DNA of 64,000 nt from Caldatribacterium sp964426875 (GTDB taxonomy: Bacteria; Atribacterota; Atribacteria; Atribacterales; Caldatribacteriaceae), in the NCBI GenBank assembly GCA_964426875.1, contig CAYRSB010000002.1:62001-126000 (forward strand), read 5' to 3'. The notes under the pieces were generated by a model, which saw nothing but the letters and a program-made list of their open reading frames with translations, was not told where the DNA came from and searched no databases. Positions 34,349 through 42,908 of the stretch are shown in pieces. Each line of letters opens with the position of its first letter. The stretch's first letter is position 1. A program made the position numbers and the translations under genes.

Positions 34349-36103
34349 GTGAAAAAGAAGGTGTTCCTTTTCCTTTGTGTCTTTCTTTTTGTGCTGAGTC
34401 TGTCTTGCGAGGTTTTCGCCCAGCCTACCCCGGTTGCCTGGGGTGACTTTCTGCAGTCACTCTCAAACATTTTGGGTATCTCTTGGCCCCTTCCTTCGGG
34501 CAAGAAAAAGACAGACCCGGTACTTCGTTTTGAGGCGATAAAAACCATGCTTCAAGTTTTATCGTACGACGATCTTCTCTCTTTTGTTGACACCACGAAT
34601 ACGGTTTTTAAGGATATCGAGGATTTGAGTGATGAAGAGAAACGATGGATTCTCCTTGCTGCTTCTCTGGAACCACCCCTTATTCGGGGAGATGTCTCAG
34701 GAAGGGTCTTTCCTAGAAGAGCCTTGACCACTCAGGAATTTGTCATCATAAAGGAGACCCTCAAAAATTACGCCTTGGGCACCATCCGCTTTGAGCGGCG
34801 GAAATCAATTCATCCTCACCTCGAGCTTGTGGTAAAGAAATGGGGCTTTTCCCCTCTCGAAAAGCAGAGCATTGTGCCCCCTACTTCTACTCCGGGAGAG
34901 ACCTTTTTCCTTCAAGCAGGAGCTTATGAGAGCAAAGAGCGGGCAGAGCGGGTAGCAGGATGGCTTAAAGAATTAGGTTACGGTGTTGTTCTCCACGAAG
35001 AAGGAGGGCTTTTTAAGGTTCGAGTGGGGCCTTACCCAAAGGAGAGCCTCAAAGAGGTACAGAACCGCCTTGAGCGGCAGGGATTCCCTTCATACCCCGT
35101 TTTTACCCGCCAAGGGAAGCAAGCCGAGCAAGCCCTCCCCCCTGGCCCTTTCTTTACCATGGCTCTCCTTTTTGACCCTGAGGGTGCACCTTTTCGTCTC
35201 GAAGTGGCCCTGGCAAAAGATAGGGTCGTAGATCGAGAAAAGACGAGCGAGATTGCTAAAAGAAGAGGGGCACTCTTCGCCATGAATGCCAGTTTCTTTA
35301 TCGAGAATGGGGACCCCATCGGTCTTTTCATGGTTGGGGGAAAAATCCTCAGTGAACCCCAGAAGGGATGGTACTCCCTGGGTATAACTGACGAGAACCA
35401 CGTGGTTATCGGGGAAACTCGACTTGAATGCCGGGCCTTGGGAGGACAAGGAGAGGTAGGGATTGACGGGATCAATCGCTTGAATAACGATAACGAGGTT
35501 GTCTTTTACGATGCCTTTTTTGGAGATACGACCCCTGCCCAGGAAGGAGTAGAGGTCATCGTCCGACGAGGAGTGGTAGAGGAAGTGCGTCTTGGTGGAA
35601 CGGGGAAAACTCCTATTCCCCAAGACGGTTTTGTACTTCTTGGGAGAGGCAAAGCCGGACAGGCCCTTCGCCAAGCCTTCTTCCCTGGAGACCACATCCG
35701 GGTGAAGATGACCCTCTATTCTCCTCCTGAGCAACTTGAAGAATGGCGCCGGGTACGATATGCCATAAGTGGAGGACCTCTTCTTTTCTCTGGGGGACAG
35801 CCCGGTCCTTTTGGGGATTTCAATCCTGATATCGTGGCCAAAAGACATCCCCGAGCTGTTTCGGGGACTTTGGAGGATGGGCGGATTCTCTTCTGGATTG
35901 TCGATGGACGAAGACCAGGGCACAGCGTGGGTATGACGATTGAAGAAGTGGTGCAAGAGCTTCAAAGCTACAATGTGCGTGATGCTTTGAACCTTGACGG
36001 GGGCGGGTCAACTACCTTTTACCTTGAGGGAAGGGTCCTCAATCTTCCTTCAGACCTCGTCGGGGAGAGAAAGGTTTCTTCGGCCATTCTTCTTATTCCA
36101 TGA
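34349..36103 (+). CDS. Secreted SPOR-domain phosphodiester glycosidase (NAGPA/DUF2233-type)
   Basis: 584 residues from GTG 34349 (gggggtctgag upstream). Signal peptide 1-25; residues 45-150 resemble an SLH-like unit (LRFEAIKTMLQVLSYDDLLS, FPRRALTTQEFVIIKETLKN) ; SPOR domain at about 185-255 (FFLQAGAYESKERAERVAGW, LFKVRVGPYPKESLKEVQNR), which binds denuded peptidoglycan; catalytic domain at about 265-584 with FAMNASFFIENGDPIGL, YAISGGPLLFS, RAVSGTLEDGRILFWIVDGR and NLDGGGSTTFYLEG. Probably removes a phosphodiester-linked sugar from an envelope polymer. Follows hisIE by 13 bases; overlaps DUF72 by four. Confidence 0.88.
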   Translation: MKKKVFLFLCVFLFVLSLSCEVFAQPTPVAWGDFLQSLSNILGISWPLPSGKKKTDPVLRFEAIKTMLQVLSYDDLLSFVDTTNTVFKDIEDLSDEEKRWILLAASLEPPLIRGDVSGRVFPRRALTTQEFVIIKETLKNYALGTIRFERRKSIHPHLELVVKKWGFSPLEKQSIVPPTSTPGETFFLQAGAYESKERAERVAGWLKELGYGVVLHEEGGLFKVRVGPYPKESLKEVQNRLERQGFPSYPVFTRQGKQAEQALPPGPFFTMALLFDPEGAPFRLEVALAKDRVVDREKTSEIAKRRGALFAMNASFFIENGDPIGLFMVGGKILSEPQKGWYSLGITDENHVVIGETRLECRALGGQGEVGIDGINRLNNDNEVVFYDAFFGDTTPAQEGVEVIVRRGVVEEVRLGGTGKTPIPQDGFVLLGRGKAGQALRQAFFPGDHIRVKMTLYSPPEQLEEWRRVRYAISGGPLLFSGGQPGPFGDFNPDIVAKRHPRAVSGTLEDGRILFWIVDGRRPGHSVGMTIEEVVQELQSYNVRDALNLDGGGSTTFYLEGRVLNLPSDLVGERKVSSAILLIP

Positions 36104-36816
36104 TACGAGTTGGGGTGTGCGGCTTTCCCAAAAAGAGGGCCGAGATATTTGCACTCTTTGATGTTGTGGAAGCACAAAAGACTTTCTACGATTTTGTGCC
36201 TTCAGAGACTCTTTTTCACTGGGCAAGAGAAGCACCACCCCATTTTACCTTCACCATGAAGGCTTTTCAGGGCATTACTCATCCGGTGCTCTCTCCTACC
36301 TATCGTCGAACAAAGCTTCCTCTCCATTTTAGGTCGGAAGGCCTCGGATTTTTTCGAGAAACTCCCGAAGTTGAGGAGTGTGCCCGTCGCACTCAGGAAA
36401 TGGCAAAGGTCCTCGGGGCTCGAGTTATCGTTTTCCAGTGTCCCCCTTCTTTTTCTCCTTCTTTGGAAAACATGAGGAATCTCACCCGCTTCTTCGAGCG
36501 TTTTCCCCGGGAAGGGAGCATTTTGGCCTGGGAGCCCCGTGGGAAATGGAGGAAAGAGGAGATACGGGACATTTGTGAGTCTCTTGACCTTGTGCATGTG
36601 GTTGATCCCTTCGTAGCCGAACCCCAGTGGGGGGGTATCTATTACTTTCGTCTTCACGGTAAGGGTTCTTACCACTACTTTTACGGTGATGAGGACCTCT
36701 CTTTCCTTTGTGACTTTGTAAAGGGTCTTGAGCGAGAGGTCTTTTGCCTCTTTAACAACGTTCCGATGTTTGAGAATGCCCTCGCCTTCAAGCGAATGCT
36801 TGTGCCGTCTCCTTGA
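36100..36816 (+). CDS. DUF72 (YecE-like) protein
   Basis: 238 residues. RVGVCGFPKKRAEIFALFDV, VEAQKTFYDFVPSETLFHWA, FTFTMKAFQGITHP, FQCPPSFSP, LAWEPRGKWRKEEI and FRLHGKG with a late FCLFNNVP are the family's TIM-barrel landmarks. Biochemical function is unknown. Start overlaps the previous stop as ATGA, so it is translated with the SPOR protein. Converges on the HAD gene with a 29-base overlap. Confidence 0.9.
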   Translation: MIRVGVCGFPKKRAEIFALFDVVEAQKTFYDFVPSETLFHWAREAPPHFTFTMKAFQGITHPVLSPTYRRTKLPLHFRSEGLGFFRETPEVEECARRTQEMAKVLGARVIVFQCPPSFSPSLENMRNLTRFFERFPREGSILAWEPRGKWRKEEIRDICESLDLVHVVDPFVAEPQWGGIYYFRLHGKGSYHYFYGDEDLSFLCDFVKGLEREVFCLFNNVPMFENALAFKRMLVPSP

Positions 36817-37456
36817 GGCTCTTTCGCAGAAACTTTAAAAGGTCAGAAGGGCGAAGGAGCACGAAGTCGGGATGCATGGCCAAAACCCTCTTCCTTTCCA
36901 AAGCACCCCACAAAGCCAGGGCAAAAGGCATGCCTGCAAGGTGCGAGGCGGTTATATCATAAACGCTGTCCCCCACGAAAATGGCCTCCTTCGGCCCTAC
37001 TGAGAGCTCGGTACAGGCTACAAGAAGAGGATCTGGGTAGGGTTTAGGTCGTGGAGCATCCTCGGCACAGATGATGGCCCTAAAAAGGTGATTCAGCCCC
37101 AGGTGGTCAAACTGGTACGGCATTTCTGAACGAACCTTGGCAGTGACGATGGCCATAGGTATGCCCTCTTCATGGAGGGTTTCGAGTACCTCTCTCATCC
37201 CAGGAAAGAGACTCACCCGGGACATGCCCTCTTTGATGAGCTCCTGCCAGCGCTGCACAAAGTATTCCGCCTGTTCTTTCGGAATACCTAGCTTTTTCAC
37301 CGTTTCGGGGCTTGGAATTCCCAGGGTGAAGATAAAGAATTCCTCCGGTCTATTCTCTCTGGTTACTTCTCGATAGGCTTCTTTTACCGCCCAAAGAAAA
37401 AGAGTATTCGTGTCGGTTAGGGTTCCGTCTATGTCGAATATTACCGCTTTGAACAT
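36788..37456 (-). CDS. HAD-family phosphatase (phosphoglycolate phosphatase-like)
   Basis: 222 residues. Motif I FDIDGTLTDT (nucleophile Asp), motif II VTAKV region (MAIVTAKVRSEMPYQFDHLG), motif III Lys in APRPKPYPDPLLVACTEL, motif IV VGDSVYDITASHLAGM. Cap type C1 with LFLWAVKEAYREV. The closest well-known enzymes are Gph/PpaX; the physiological substrate is uncertain. Its promoter region is shared with the divergent diguanylate cyclase. Confidence 0.9.
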   Translation of the reverse strand: MFKAVIFDIDGTLTDTNTLFLWAVKEAYREVTRENRPEEFFIFTLGIPSPETVKKLGIPKEQAEYFVQRWQELIKEGMSRVSLFPGMREVLETLHEEGIPMAIVTAKVRSEMPYQFDHLGLNHLFRAIICAEDAPRPKPYPDPLLVACTELSVGPKEAIFVGDSVYDITASHLAGMPFALALWGALERKRVLAMHPDFVLLRPSDLLKFLRKSLKETAQAFA

Positions 37457-37498
37457 GTTCTCACGCTCCGGTGCAAAGGCTTCTTTGTATTATACCAG

Positions 37499-37574
37499 GC
37501 CTGTCAAGGACACGTTCTTGGGCGACAGGCTGTGCAGCCGGCAGTGCCCGGTTGTGTACGGTGCCGGAGCTTGC
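37499..37574 (+). ncRNA. Structured leader upstream of the diguanylate cyclase gene
   Basis: Two consecutive hairpins: 37499-37505 (gcctgtc) with 37524-37530 (gacaggc), carrying an inner aag/ctt pair; and 37538-37543 (ccggca) with 37562-37567 (tgccgg), with inner ccg/cgg and outer gca/tgc pairs. A TATTATACC stretch (37488-37496) just upstream could be a -10 region, and TTTTT lies at 37580-37584. The 214-base gap to the cyclase gene is long for this genome. I cannot match it to a known riboswitch class. A transcribed leader is inference. Confidence 0.35.
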
Positions 37575-37670
37575 AGTGGTTTTTCTCAAAGGTTTCTTGC
37601 CTGGAGATTTTGACTTTTGAGGGAATTCTTTCTAAAATTCAGGCAGAAGGTAACCTTGGGAGAAGAGAGA

Positions 37671-40394
37671 ATGTCGTTGCGGTGGCGGGTAACTTATATT
37701 GTATGGAGTATCCTATTCATTCTTTTTGTCATCTTCTTTGTGACCCGTCGTTTTCTTACCCAGGATTTTCTTTCTCTTGAAGAGCTCGATATTTCAAAAA
37801 GCGCCGAGAGAGTTTTGGCTCTGGTGGAGAGTGAGAAGCAAACCCTTGAGCGTAGCCTCATTGACTGGTCTTTCTGGGAAGATACGTACCAGTTTGTGGG
37901 AGGAATGTATCCAGAGTACGTCAAGGTAAACTGTACTGATGACGTCTTTCTCAACCTTCGTCTTCATTTTATGGGCTTTTTCCGGGAGGATGGAACGCTC
38001 TTTTTTGGAAGAAGGGAAGAGGGGAGTCTCCCTTTACCCTCTTTCCCACCGGAGATTTTTGACCTTCTTAAGCCGCAGGACTTGCAAGATGTGAAGAGTG
38101 GCTTTTTCAAAACTTCTGAAGGGATCTTTATGGTGGCCTTTTCCCGTATTCTCAGAAGCAATCTTTCCGGTCCACCCCGGGGGTTTCTTCTCTTCGGTCG
38201 CCTTGTCGATGAGGAATTCATCGGGCGTTTGGAGGAACTCTCCGGTTTCTCTTTTCGCTTTGGAGAAGTGAGTGGGGTTCCCGAAAAGACTGTGCGGGTC
38301 GAAGAATTGTCCCCCAGGGAGAAAGGCGTTACCCTCTTTTTCCCTTATCTTCAGGGAAATGGGGCGTTGCAACTTTCTTTTCCCTATGAACGAGTAGTTT
38401 TCCTTAAGGCTCAAGAATCACTGAGAGCCCTCTCTCTTCATCTCTTTGGGGGGAGTGCCTTGCTGTTTCTCTTCCTTTTCCTCTTTATGGGGAGGACAGT
38501 TGTGCGGAGGATTCTTGCAGTGGCCTCTTTTCTCGAGGATGTTCGCATAAGGAGAGATTTTACTCCTCGTCTTTCCCCTTCAGGGGGGGACGAGCTACAG
38601 ATTTTGCAGGAAGCGGTAAACGACCTTCTGGCAAGTATTGAAAAAGCCCAGGAGGACCTCAGGGCAAGTGAAACCCGGTTTCGGGAACTCTTTGAAAGAG
38701 TCCCGGTGGGAGTTTATCGGGCGCGCTTTGGAGGGGAAATACTCCTGGCTAATTCCCGAATGGTTGAGCTTTTCGGCTGTAGTAATCTTACAGAACTCAG
38801 AGAACAGGGCCTTGGATTCTTCAGAAGGGATGCTCTTTTCACCTTAGAGTATTTTGAACGTCTTTTAAGAGAGCAAGGCGAAATTCGAGGTCTTGTAAGC
38901 ACCTGGGCACGGAGTGATGGTGTGCCTCTTTTCCTTCGGGAAAGCGCTCGCCTGGTGGGAGGAGAGTTTTATGAGGGAACCCTGGAGGATGTAACCGGTG
39001 AGGTTCTGGCCCGAGAGGATCTCAAAAAGAGTGAAATGTACTATCGGATTCTTCTGGAATACAGTTCCGATGGAGTAGTAGTTCTTGACCGGGAAGGACG
39101 AGTACGTTTTGCAACCTCTTCGATGGAGAACGTTACCGGTTTCAGGCCTGAGGAACTTCAAGGAACCCTGGCTTTCACCTTTGTGCATTCTCAGGACGTG
39201 CGCTTGGTAAAAAGGGCCTTTTTAAGGGGCAAGGAGGGAGTAGTTAAGCGGGTAGAGTTTCGTCTCCGTCATCGTGATGGGAATTTCCAGGTGGTGGAGG
39301 CAGTAGGCAGAATACTCTTGGAACACCCTCTCGTCCAGGGGGTAGTGGTAACCGTTCGGGATATCACCGAAAGAAAAAAGATCGAAGAGGCCATTCGTTA
39401 TGCCAGTTTCCGGGATGCCCTGACCGGGCTTTATAACCGGGCGTATTTTGAAGAGGAACTTACTCGTTTGAGCGGTACTCGCTTTTTGCCCTTGAGTGTT
39501 ATCATTGGGGATCTCAACGGACTTAAAATCACCAATGATGTCTTTGGTCATGGAGAAGGAGACAAGGTCCTGAAGCTTGTAGCCAAGGTTTTCCGGGAAG
39601 TTTGCCGGCAAAGCGATGTTGTAGCTCGCTGGGGAGGAGACGAATTTGCCGTCATCCTACCCAGAGCCGATGCACAGGTTGTTGTGAATGTCTGTGAGAG
39701 GGTGCAGAAGAGGCTCGGAGAGGAGGGGTTTCCACTCCCGGTGAGCATCGCCTTAGGCTGGGCCACCAGAGAATCCTCCCCTGTGGATCCCGAGGGTTTG
39801 GTTCGAGAGGCAGAAGAAAGGATGTATCGGGTGAAGCTTTCTGAAAGAGAGACCATGTACCAGAGTATTCTGAAGACTCTTGAAAAGATCCTCAAGGAAG
39901 TTCAAGGAGAGGTATACCTTGTAAAGATGGAGCGTTTGGCCTCTTCCTTTGGAAGGAAGTTGCATCTTTCGCAGGAAGAAGAGGACCACCTCGTGCTTTT
40001 GGCTCGCTTTGTCGATGTGGGAGTGGTGGCTCTGGCTCAGAGAGGTTGGGGGTCGAATCTTGAGGGTGAAACCTTCATTCGCCAGCATACCGAGTCTGGG
40101 TACTTTATCGCCAGCAACATCCCTCTCCTTTCCCCTCTGGCAGAGGCGATTCTCTCCCATCACGAGCGGTGGGATGGCAGAGGGCTTCCCCGAGGGCTAA
40201 AAGGAGAAGAAATTCCTTTTCTCTCCAGGGTTGTGGCATTGTGTGAAGCTTTTCTTTTAAGACCTTATGAGGAGGCTTTGAGTTTTATTCAGAGCCAGAG
40301 TGGCTATATTTTTGATCCCTTCCTGGCCCTGGAATTCATCAATTTTGCCAAGAGTGACTTTGTCGAAAATGGTGCTGAGTGGATGAATCGATGA
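37671..40394 (+). CDS. Membrane diguanylate cyclase: CHASE4-type sensor, PAS-PAS-GGDEF, degenerate HD domain
   Basis: 907 residues from ATG 37671 (gggagaagagag upstream). TM1 at about 7-28; periplasmic CHASE4-like sensor to about 250 (LERSLIDWSFWEDTYQFVGG is typical); TM2 at about 255-285; a HAMP-like linker; PAS at about 330-450 and 460-580 (ILLEYSSDGVVVLDREGRVR); GGDEF at about 585-740 with intact RWGGDEFAVILPRAD, so active synthesis of c-di-GMP is likely. The C-terminal 160 residues resemble HD-GYP: HHERWDGRGLPRGLKGEEIP is kept, but the metal-binding HDxGK is FVDVGVV, so hydrolysis is unlikely. Possibly it feeds the riboswitch at 43.5 kb. Confidence 0.88.
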   Translation: MSLRWRVTYIVWSILFILFVIFFVTRRFLTQDFLSLEELDISKSAERVLALVESEKQTLERSLIDWSFWEDTYQFVGGMYPEYVKVNCTDDVFLNLRLHFMGFFREDGTLFFGRREEGSLPLPSFPPEIFDLLKPQDLQDVKSGFFKTSEGIFMVAFSRILRSNLSGPPRGFLLFGRLVDEEFIGRLEELSGFSFRFGEVSGVPEKTVRVEELSPREKGVTLFFPYLQGNGALQLSFPYERVVFLKAQESLRALSLHLFGGSALLFLFLFLFMGRTVVRRILAVASFLEDVRIRRDFTPRLSPSGGDELQILQEAVNDLLASIEKAQEDLRASETRFRELFERVPVGVYRARFGGEILLANSRMVELFGCSNLTELREQGLGFFRRDALFTLEYFERLLREQGEIRGLVSTWARSDGVPLFLRESARLVGGEFYEGTLEDVTGEVLAREDLKKSEMYYRILLEYSSDGVVVLDREGRVRFATSSMENVTGFRPEELQGTLAFTFVHSQDVRLVKRAFLRGKEGVVKRVEFRLRHRDGNFQVVEAVGRILLEHPLVQGVVVTVRDITERKKIEEAIRYASFRDALTGLYNRAYFEEELTRLSGTRFLPLSVIIGDLNGLKITNDVFGHGEGDKVLKLVAKVFREVCRQSDVVARWGGDEFAVILPRADAQVVVNVCERVQKRLGEEGFPLPVSIALGWATRESSPVDPEGLVREAEERMYRVKLSERETMYQSILKTLEKILKEVQGEVYLVKMERLASSFGRKLHLSQEEEDHLVLLARFVDVGVVALAQRGWGSNLEGETFIRQHTESGYFIASNIPLLSPLAEAILSHHERWDGRGLPRGLKGEEIPFLSRVVALCEAFLLRPYEEALSFIQSQSGYIFDPFLALEFINFAKSDFVENGAEWMNR

Positions 40395-40438
40395 AATTCT
40401 TTGCGATATAATAGGGCCACGGAAAGGAAGGGAAAATC

Positions 40439-41095
40439 ATGGACGAAGATAAACTTCGCCAGGAGTTGGCTTTTTTCGGGCGAAAAATCCTTGAAGTGGG
40501 CCTTGTGGTAGGGCCGGGAGGAAACATTAGCGCAAGGTGTGGGGAAGACATGCTCATTTCTCCCAGTGGTCTTTCTTTTGAGGAGGTACCCCCGGAAGGA
40601 TATGTCAAGGTACATATTTCTTCCCTGATTGCCAAAGAAGGAGGGCGGCCTTCTTCGGAAGTAGCGATGCACCGGGCCATCTACCTTGCCCGTCCGGATG
40701 TGAATGCCGTGGTCCACGTTCATCCCCCCTTTGTCATCGGAGTAGTGAGCGGAGGGGGAGAAGTTCGACCAATGTTCCCCGATTTTGTGGCCCTCATACA
40801 TCGGGTTGTCGTCCTGGACTATATCCTTCCCTGTACTGAAGAACTGGCCTTGGCAGTGCAGGGTGCTGCCCAGAAGGCGGAGGCGATTCTTCTTCGAAAT
40901 CACGGAGCGGTGACTGTGGGGACCACTCTCAAAGAGGCTTTCTACCGGGCCCAGATTCTCGAGGAAGCGGCAAAAATCACCACCATTGCCCACCTTTTCG
41001 GAAGTCCGCATGTGTTAAGCGAGAAAGAACAAAGAGAATTACTCTCTCTTGATGCGGAGAAATATCGACAGAAAGTCCTGAAGGAATACGCGTGA
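40439..41095 (+). CDS. Class II aldolase/adducin-family protein (fuculose/ribulose-phosphate type)
   Basis: 218 residues. VGPGGNISARCGEDMLISPS (phosphate-binding GN and SPSG), catalytic Glu region PSSEVAMHRAIYLARPDVNA, zinc-binding VVHVHPPF and LLRNHGAVTVGTTLKEAFYR. Members are L-fuculose-1-phosphate aldolases or L-ribulose-5-phosphate 4-epimerases; lacking the AraD-specific residues, it is more likely an aldolase. A TATAAT box at 40407-40412 suggests its own promoter. Confidence 0.9.
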   Translation: MDEDKLRQELAFFGRKILEVGLVVGPGGNISARCGEDMLISPSGLSFEEVPPEGYVKVHISSLIAKEGGRPSSEVAMHRAIYLARPDVNAVVHVHPPFVIGVVSGGGEVRPMFPDFVALIHRVVVLDYILPCTEELALAVQGAAQKAEAILLRNHGAVTVGTTLKEAFYRAQILEEAAKITTIAHLFGSPHVLSEKEQRELLSLDAEKYRQKVLKEYA

Positions 41096-41103
41096 GGTTC
41101 TTG

Positions 41104-41316
41104 TTATACGCGTTGATATTGAGTGAGGGATTTCATGTGCTCTTCAACGTTTCTCATACAGAGGTAACAGAGGTTGAGCTCATGATCGAGCCCAAGAGAG
41201 ATATGCCAGTCGGCATCTCGGCCGCAAAGGTCACAAGTTATGAAGAAAGTCATAATGGGTTCCTTGATATAGGAGAAATTCTGGAGTGCCCGGGCAATTT
41301 CTTCCTTGGTGCGCAT
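41104..41316 (-). CDS. Small zinc-finger-like protein
   Basis: 70 residues from ATG 41316, chosen because aaaggagg ends 7 bases upstream (ATG 41322 is too close). Two Cys pairs, CDLCGRDADWHISLG and ELNLCYLCMRNVEEH, each C-x2-C about 25 residues apart, form a likely zinc knuckle. An N-terminal helix (RTKEEIARALQNFSY) precedes it. I do not recognise the family. It is divergent from lipB and its start region overlaps the lipB leader, so it is a separate transcription unit. Confidence 0.65.
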   Translation of the reverse strand: MRTKEEIARALQNFSYIKEPIMTFFITCDLCGRDADWHISLGLDHELNLCYLCMRNVEEHMKSLTQYQRV

Positions 41317-41371
41317 CCCCATACCTCCTTTCTCTTCTTTTACAACCTCTCAAAACAGAGAATATTCCGCT

Positions 41372-42067
41372 GTGCTTCGAGTTTCTTCTAAGGACGCCCT
41401 TTTCCCCTATCGAGTGTTGCAAGAGGTTGATTACAGAGAGGCTTTGGAATTTCAAAGAAAACTCGTGGAAGAGGTCTACGTCCGGAATGTGCCTGGGGTT
41501 TTTCTTCTTCTTGAACATCCTCCGGTTATAACTCTGGGGAGGGGAGCGAAAAGAGAACACCTCCTTTACCCCCAGGCGGTACTTGTGCAAAGAGGCATAG
41601 AGGTGTATGAAGTGGAGCGGGGTGGAGATGTAACGTATCACGGTCCCGGTCAAATCGTAGGATATCCCATTGTGAACCTTCGCTTCTGGCAAAAGGACGT
41701 CCACGCTTTCTTGCGGGCCCTGGAGGAGCTTCTCATCCGCTTTCTGAAGATTTTTGGAATCGCGGCCTTCCGCTTTCCACCCTACACCGGAGTGTGGGTG
41801 GAAGAAAAGAGCCCGAAAAAGATTGCCGCTATCGGTGTAGCCGTACGGCACTGGGTGACGTTTCACGGCTTTGCCCTGAACGTGTGTGACGATCTTTCTC
41901 CTTTTCGGTATATTATTCCCTGTGGGATTCGAGGCTTTGGGGTGACGTCTCTGCAGAAAGTCTTGGGGGAAAAGCTTGGAAGAGAGGACCTTGAGAACAT
42001 GAAACATCTTTTGGCCCATGAGTTTGGAGGGGTATTCGGTTTTCCCATGGAGGAAAGCCATGGGTAA
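41372..42067 (+). CDS. lipB: Octanoyl-[acyl-carrier protein]:protein N-octanoyltransferase
   Basis: About 231 residues if started at GTG 41372; no start has a convincing ribosome site, and an ATG at 41306 would overlap the divergent small gene. VDYREALEFQRKLVEEVYVR, FLLLEHPPVITLGRGAKREH, ERGGDVTYHGPGQIVGYPI, KKIAAIGVAVRHWVTFHGFA with the catalytic Lys and IIPCGIRGFGVTSLQ with the catalytic Cys. Transfers octanoyl to lipoyl-dependent enzymes. Overlaps lipA by eight bases. Confidence 0.93.
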   Translation: MLRVSSKDALFPYRVLQEVDYREALEFQRKLVEEVYVRNVPGVFLLLEHPPVITLGRGAKREHLLYPQAVLVQRGIEVYEVERGGDVTYHGPGQIVGYPIVNLRFWQKDVHAFLRALEELLIRFLKIFGIAAFRFPPYTGVWVEEKSPKKIAAIGVAVRHWVTFHGFALNVCDDLSPFRYIIPCGIRGFGVTSLQKVLGEKLGREDLENMKHLLAHEFGGVFGFPMEESHG

Positions 42068-42908
42068 GCTTCCCTCTTGGATTCGTCGGCGCTTCCCTCC
42101 TCAGGAAGAGTGGGAAGAGGTCCAAAGGCTTCTGCAAAAACTCTCCCTGCATACGGTATGCGAGAGTGCTCACTGTCCCAATATTGGGGAATGTTTTCGC
42201 CGCGGAACGGCAACCTTTCTGATCCTTGGTGATATCTGCACCAGGAACTGCCGTTTCTGTGCGGTGCAAAAGGGACACCCTCTTCCCCCCGATCCTGAAG
42301 AGCCGAAGAGGGTGGCAGAAGCAGCCAAACAACTCAATCTGGAACATGTAGTCGTCACTTCGGTAACGAGAGACGATCTTCCCGATGGAGGAGCGGAACA
42401 CTTTGTCAGAACCGTAGAAGCCCTAAGGAAGTTTCTCCCCGAGGCCACGGTGGAACTCCTTATCCCCGATTTTTTGGGGGATTGGAAGGCCTTGGAGGTT
42501 GTTCTTTCAGTACACCCCGATGTTCTGAATCACAACGTGGAGACTGTTCCCCGCCTATACCCCCTCGTGCGGCCTCAGGCAGACTACTTTCGTTCTCTTG
42601 AGCTTTTGAGAAGAGCGAAAGAACGTTTTCCTTCGCTTTTGACAAAATCGGGGTTCATGGTGGGGTTGGGAGAGACGCAAAAGGAAGTGGAGGAAGTTTT
42701 GCAGGACCTTAAAGACTCGGGATGTGACATCGTAACCATTGGACAGTACCTTCGTCCTTCCATGCGACATCTCCCCGTTTCGGAATACGTGTTGCCGGAG
42801 GTTTTTGAGTACTACCGCAGATATGCCCTTCGTCTTGGATTCTTAGGAGTAGCGAGCGGTCCCTTTGTGCGAAGTTCGTATCGCGCCGAGGCTTTCATAA
42901 GGCCATGA
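42060..42908 (+). CDS. lipA: Lipoyl synthase
   Basis: 282 residues from ATG 42060 (ggaggaaa upstream). Auxiliary cluster CESAHCPNIGEC (C-x4-C-x5-C), radical-SAM cluster CTRNCRFC (C-x3-C-x2-C), TSVTRDDLPDGGAEHFVRTV, LNHNVETVPRLYPLVRPQAD, TKSGFMVGLGE and the C-terminal RSSYRAEAF (R-S-S-Y). Inserts two sulphurs into the octanoyl group. The pair with lipB implies lipoylated complexes such as glycine cleavage or 2-oxoacid dehydrogenases. Confidence 0.96.
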   Translation: MGKLPSWIRRRFPPQEEWEEVQRLLQKLSLHTVCESAHCPNIGECFRRGTATFLILGDICTRNCRFCAVQKGHPLPPDPEEPKRVAEAAKQLNLEHVVVTSVTRDDLPDGGAEHFVRTVEALRKFLPEATVELLIPDFLGDWKALEVVLSVHPDVLNHNVETVPRLYPLVRPQADYFRSLELLRRAKERFPSLLTKSGFMVGLGETQKEVEEVLQDLKDSGCDIVTIGQYLRPSMRHLPVSEYVLPEVFEYYRRYALRLGFLGVASGPFVRSSYRAEAFIRP

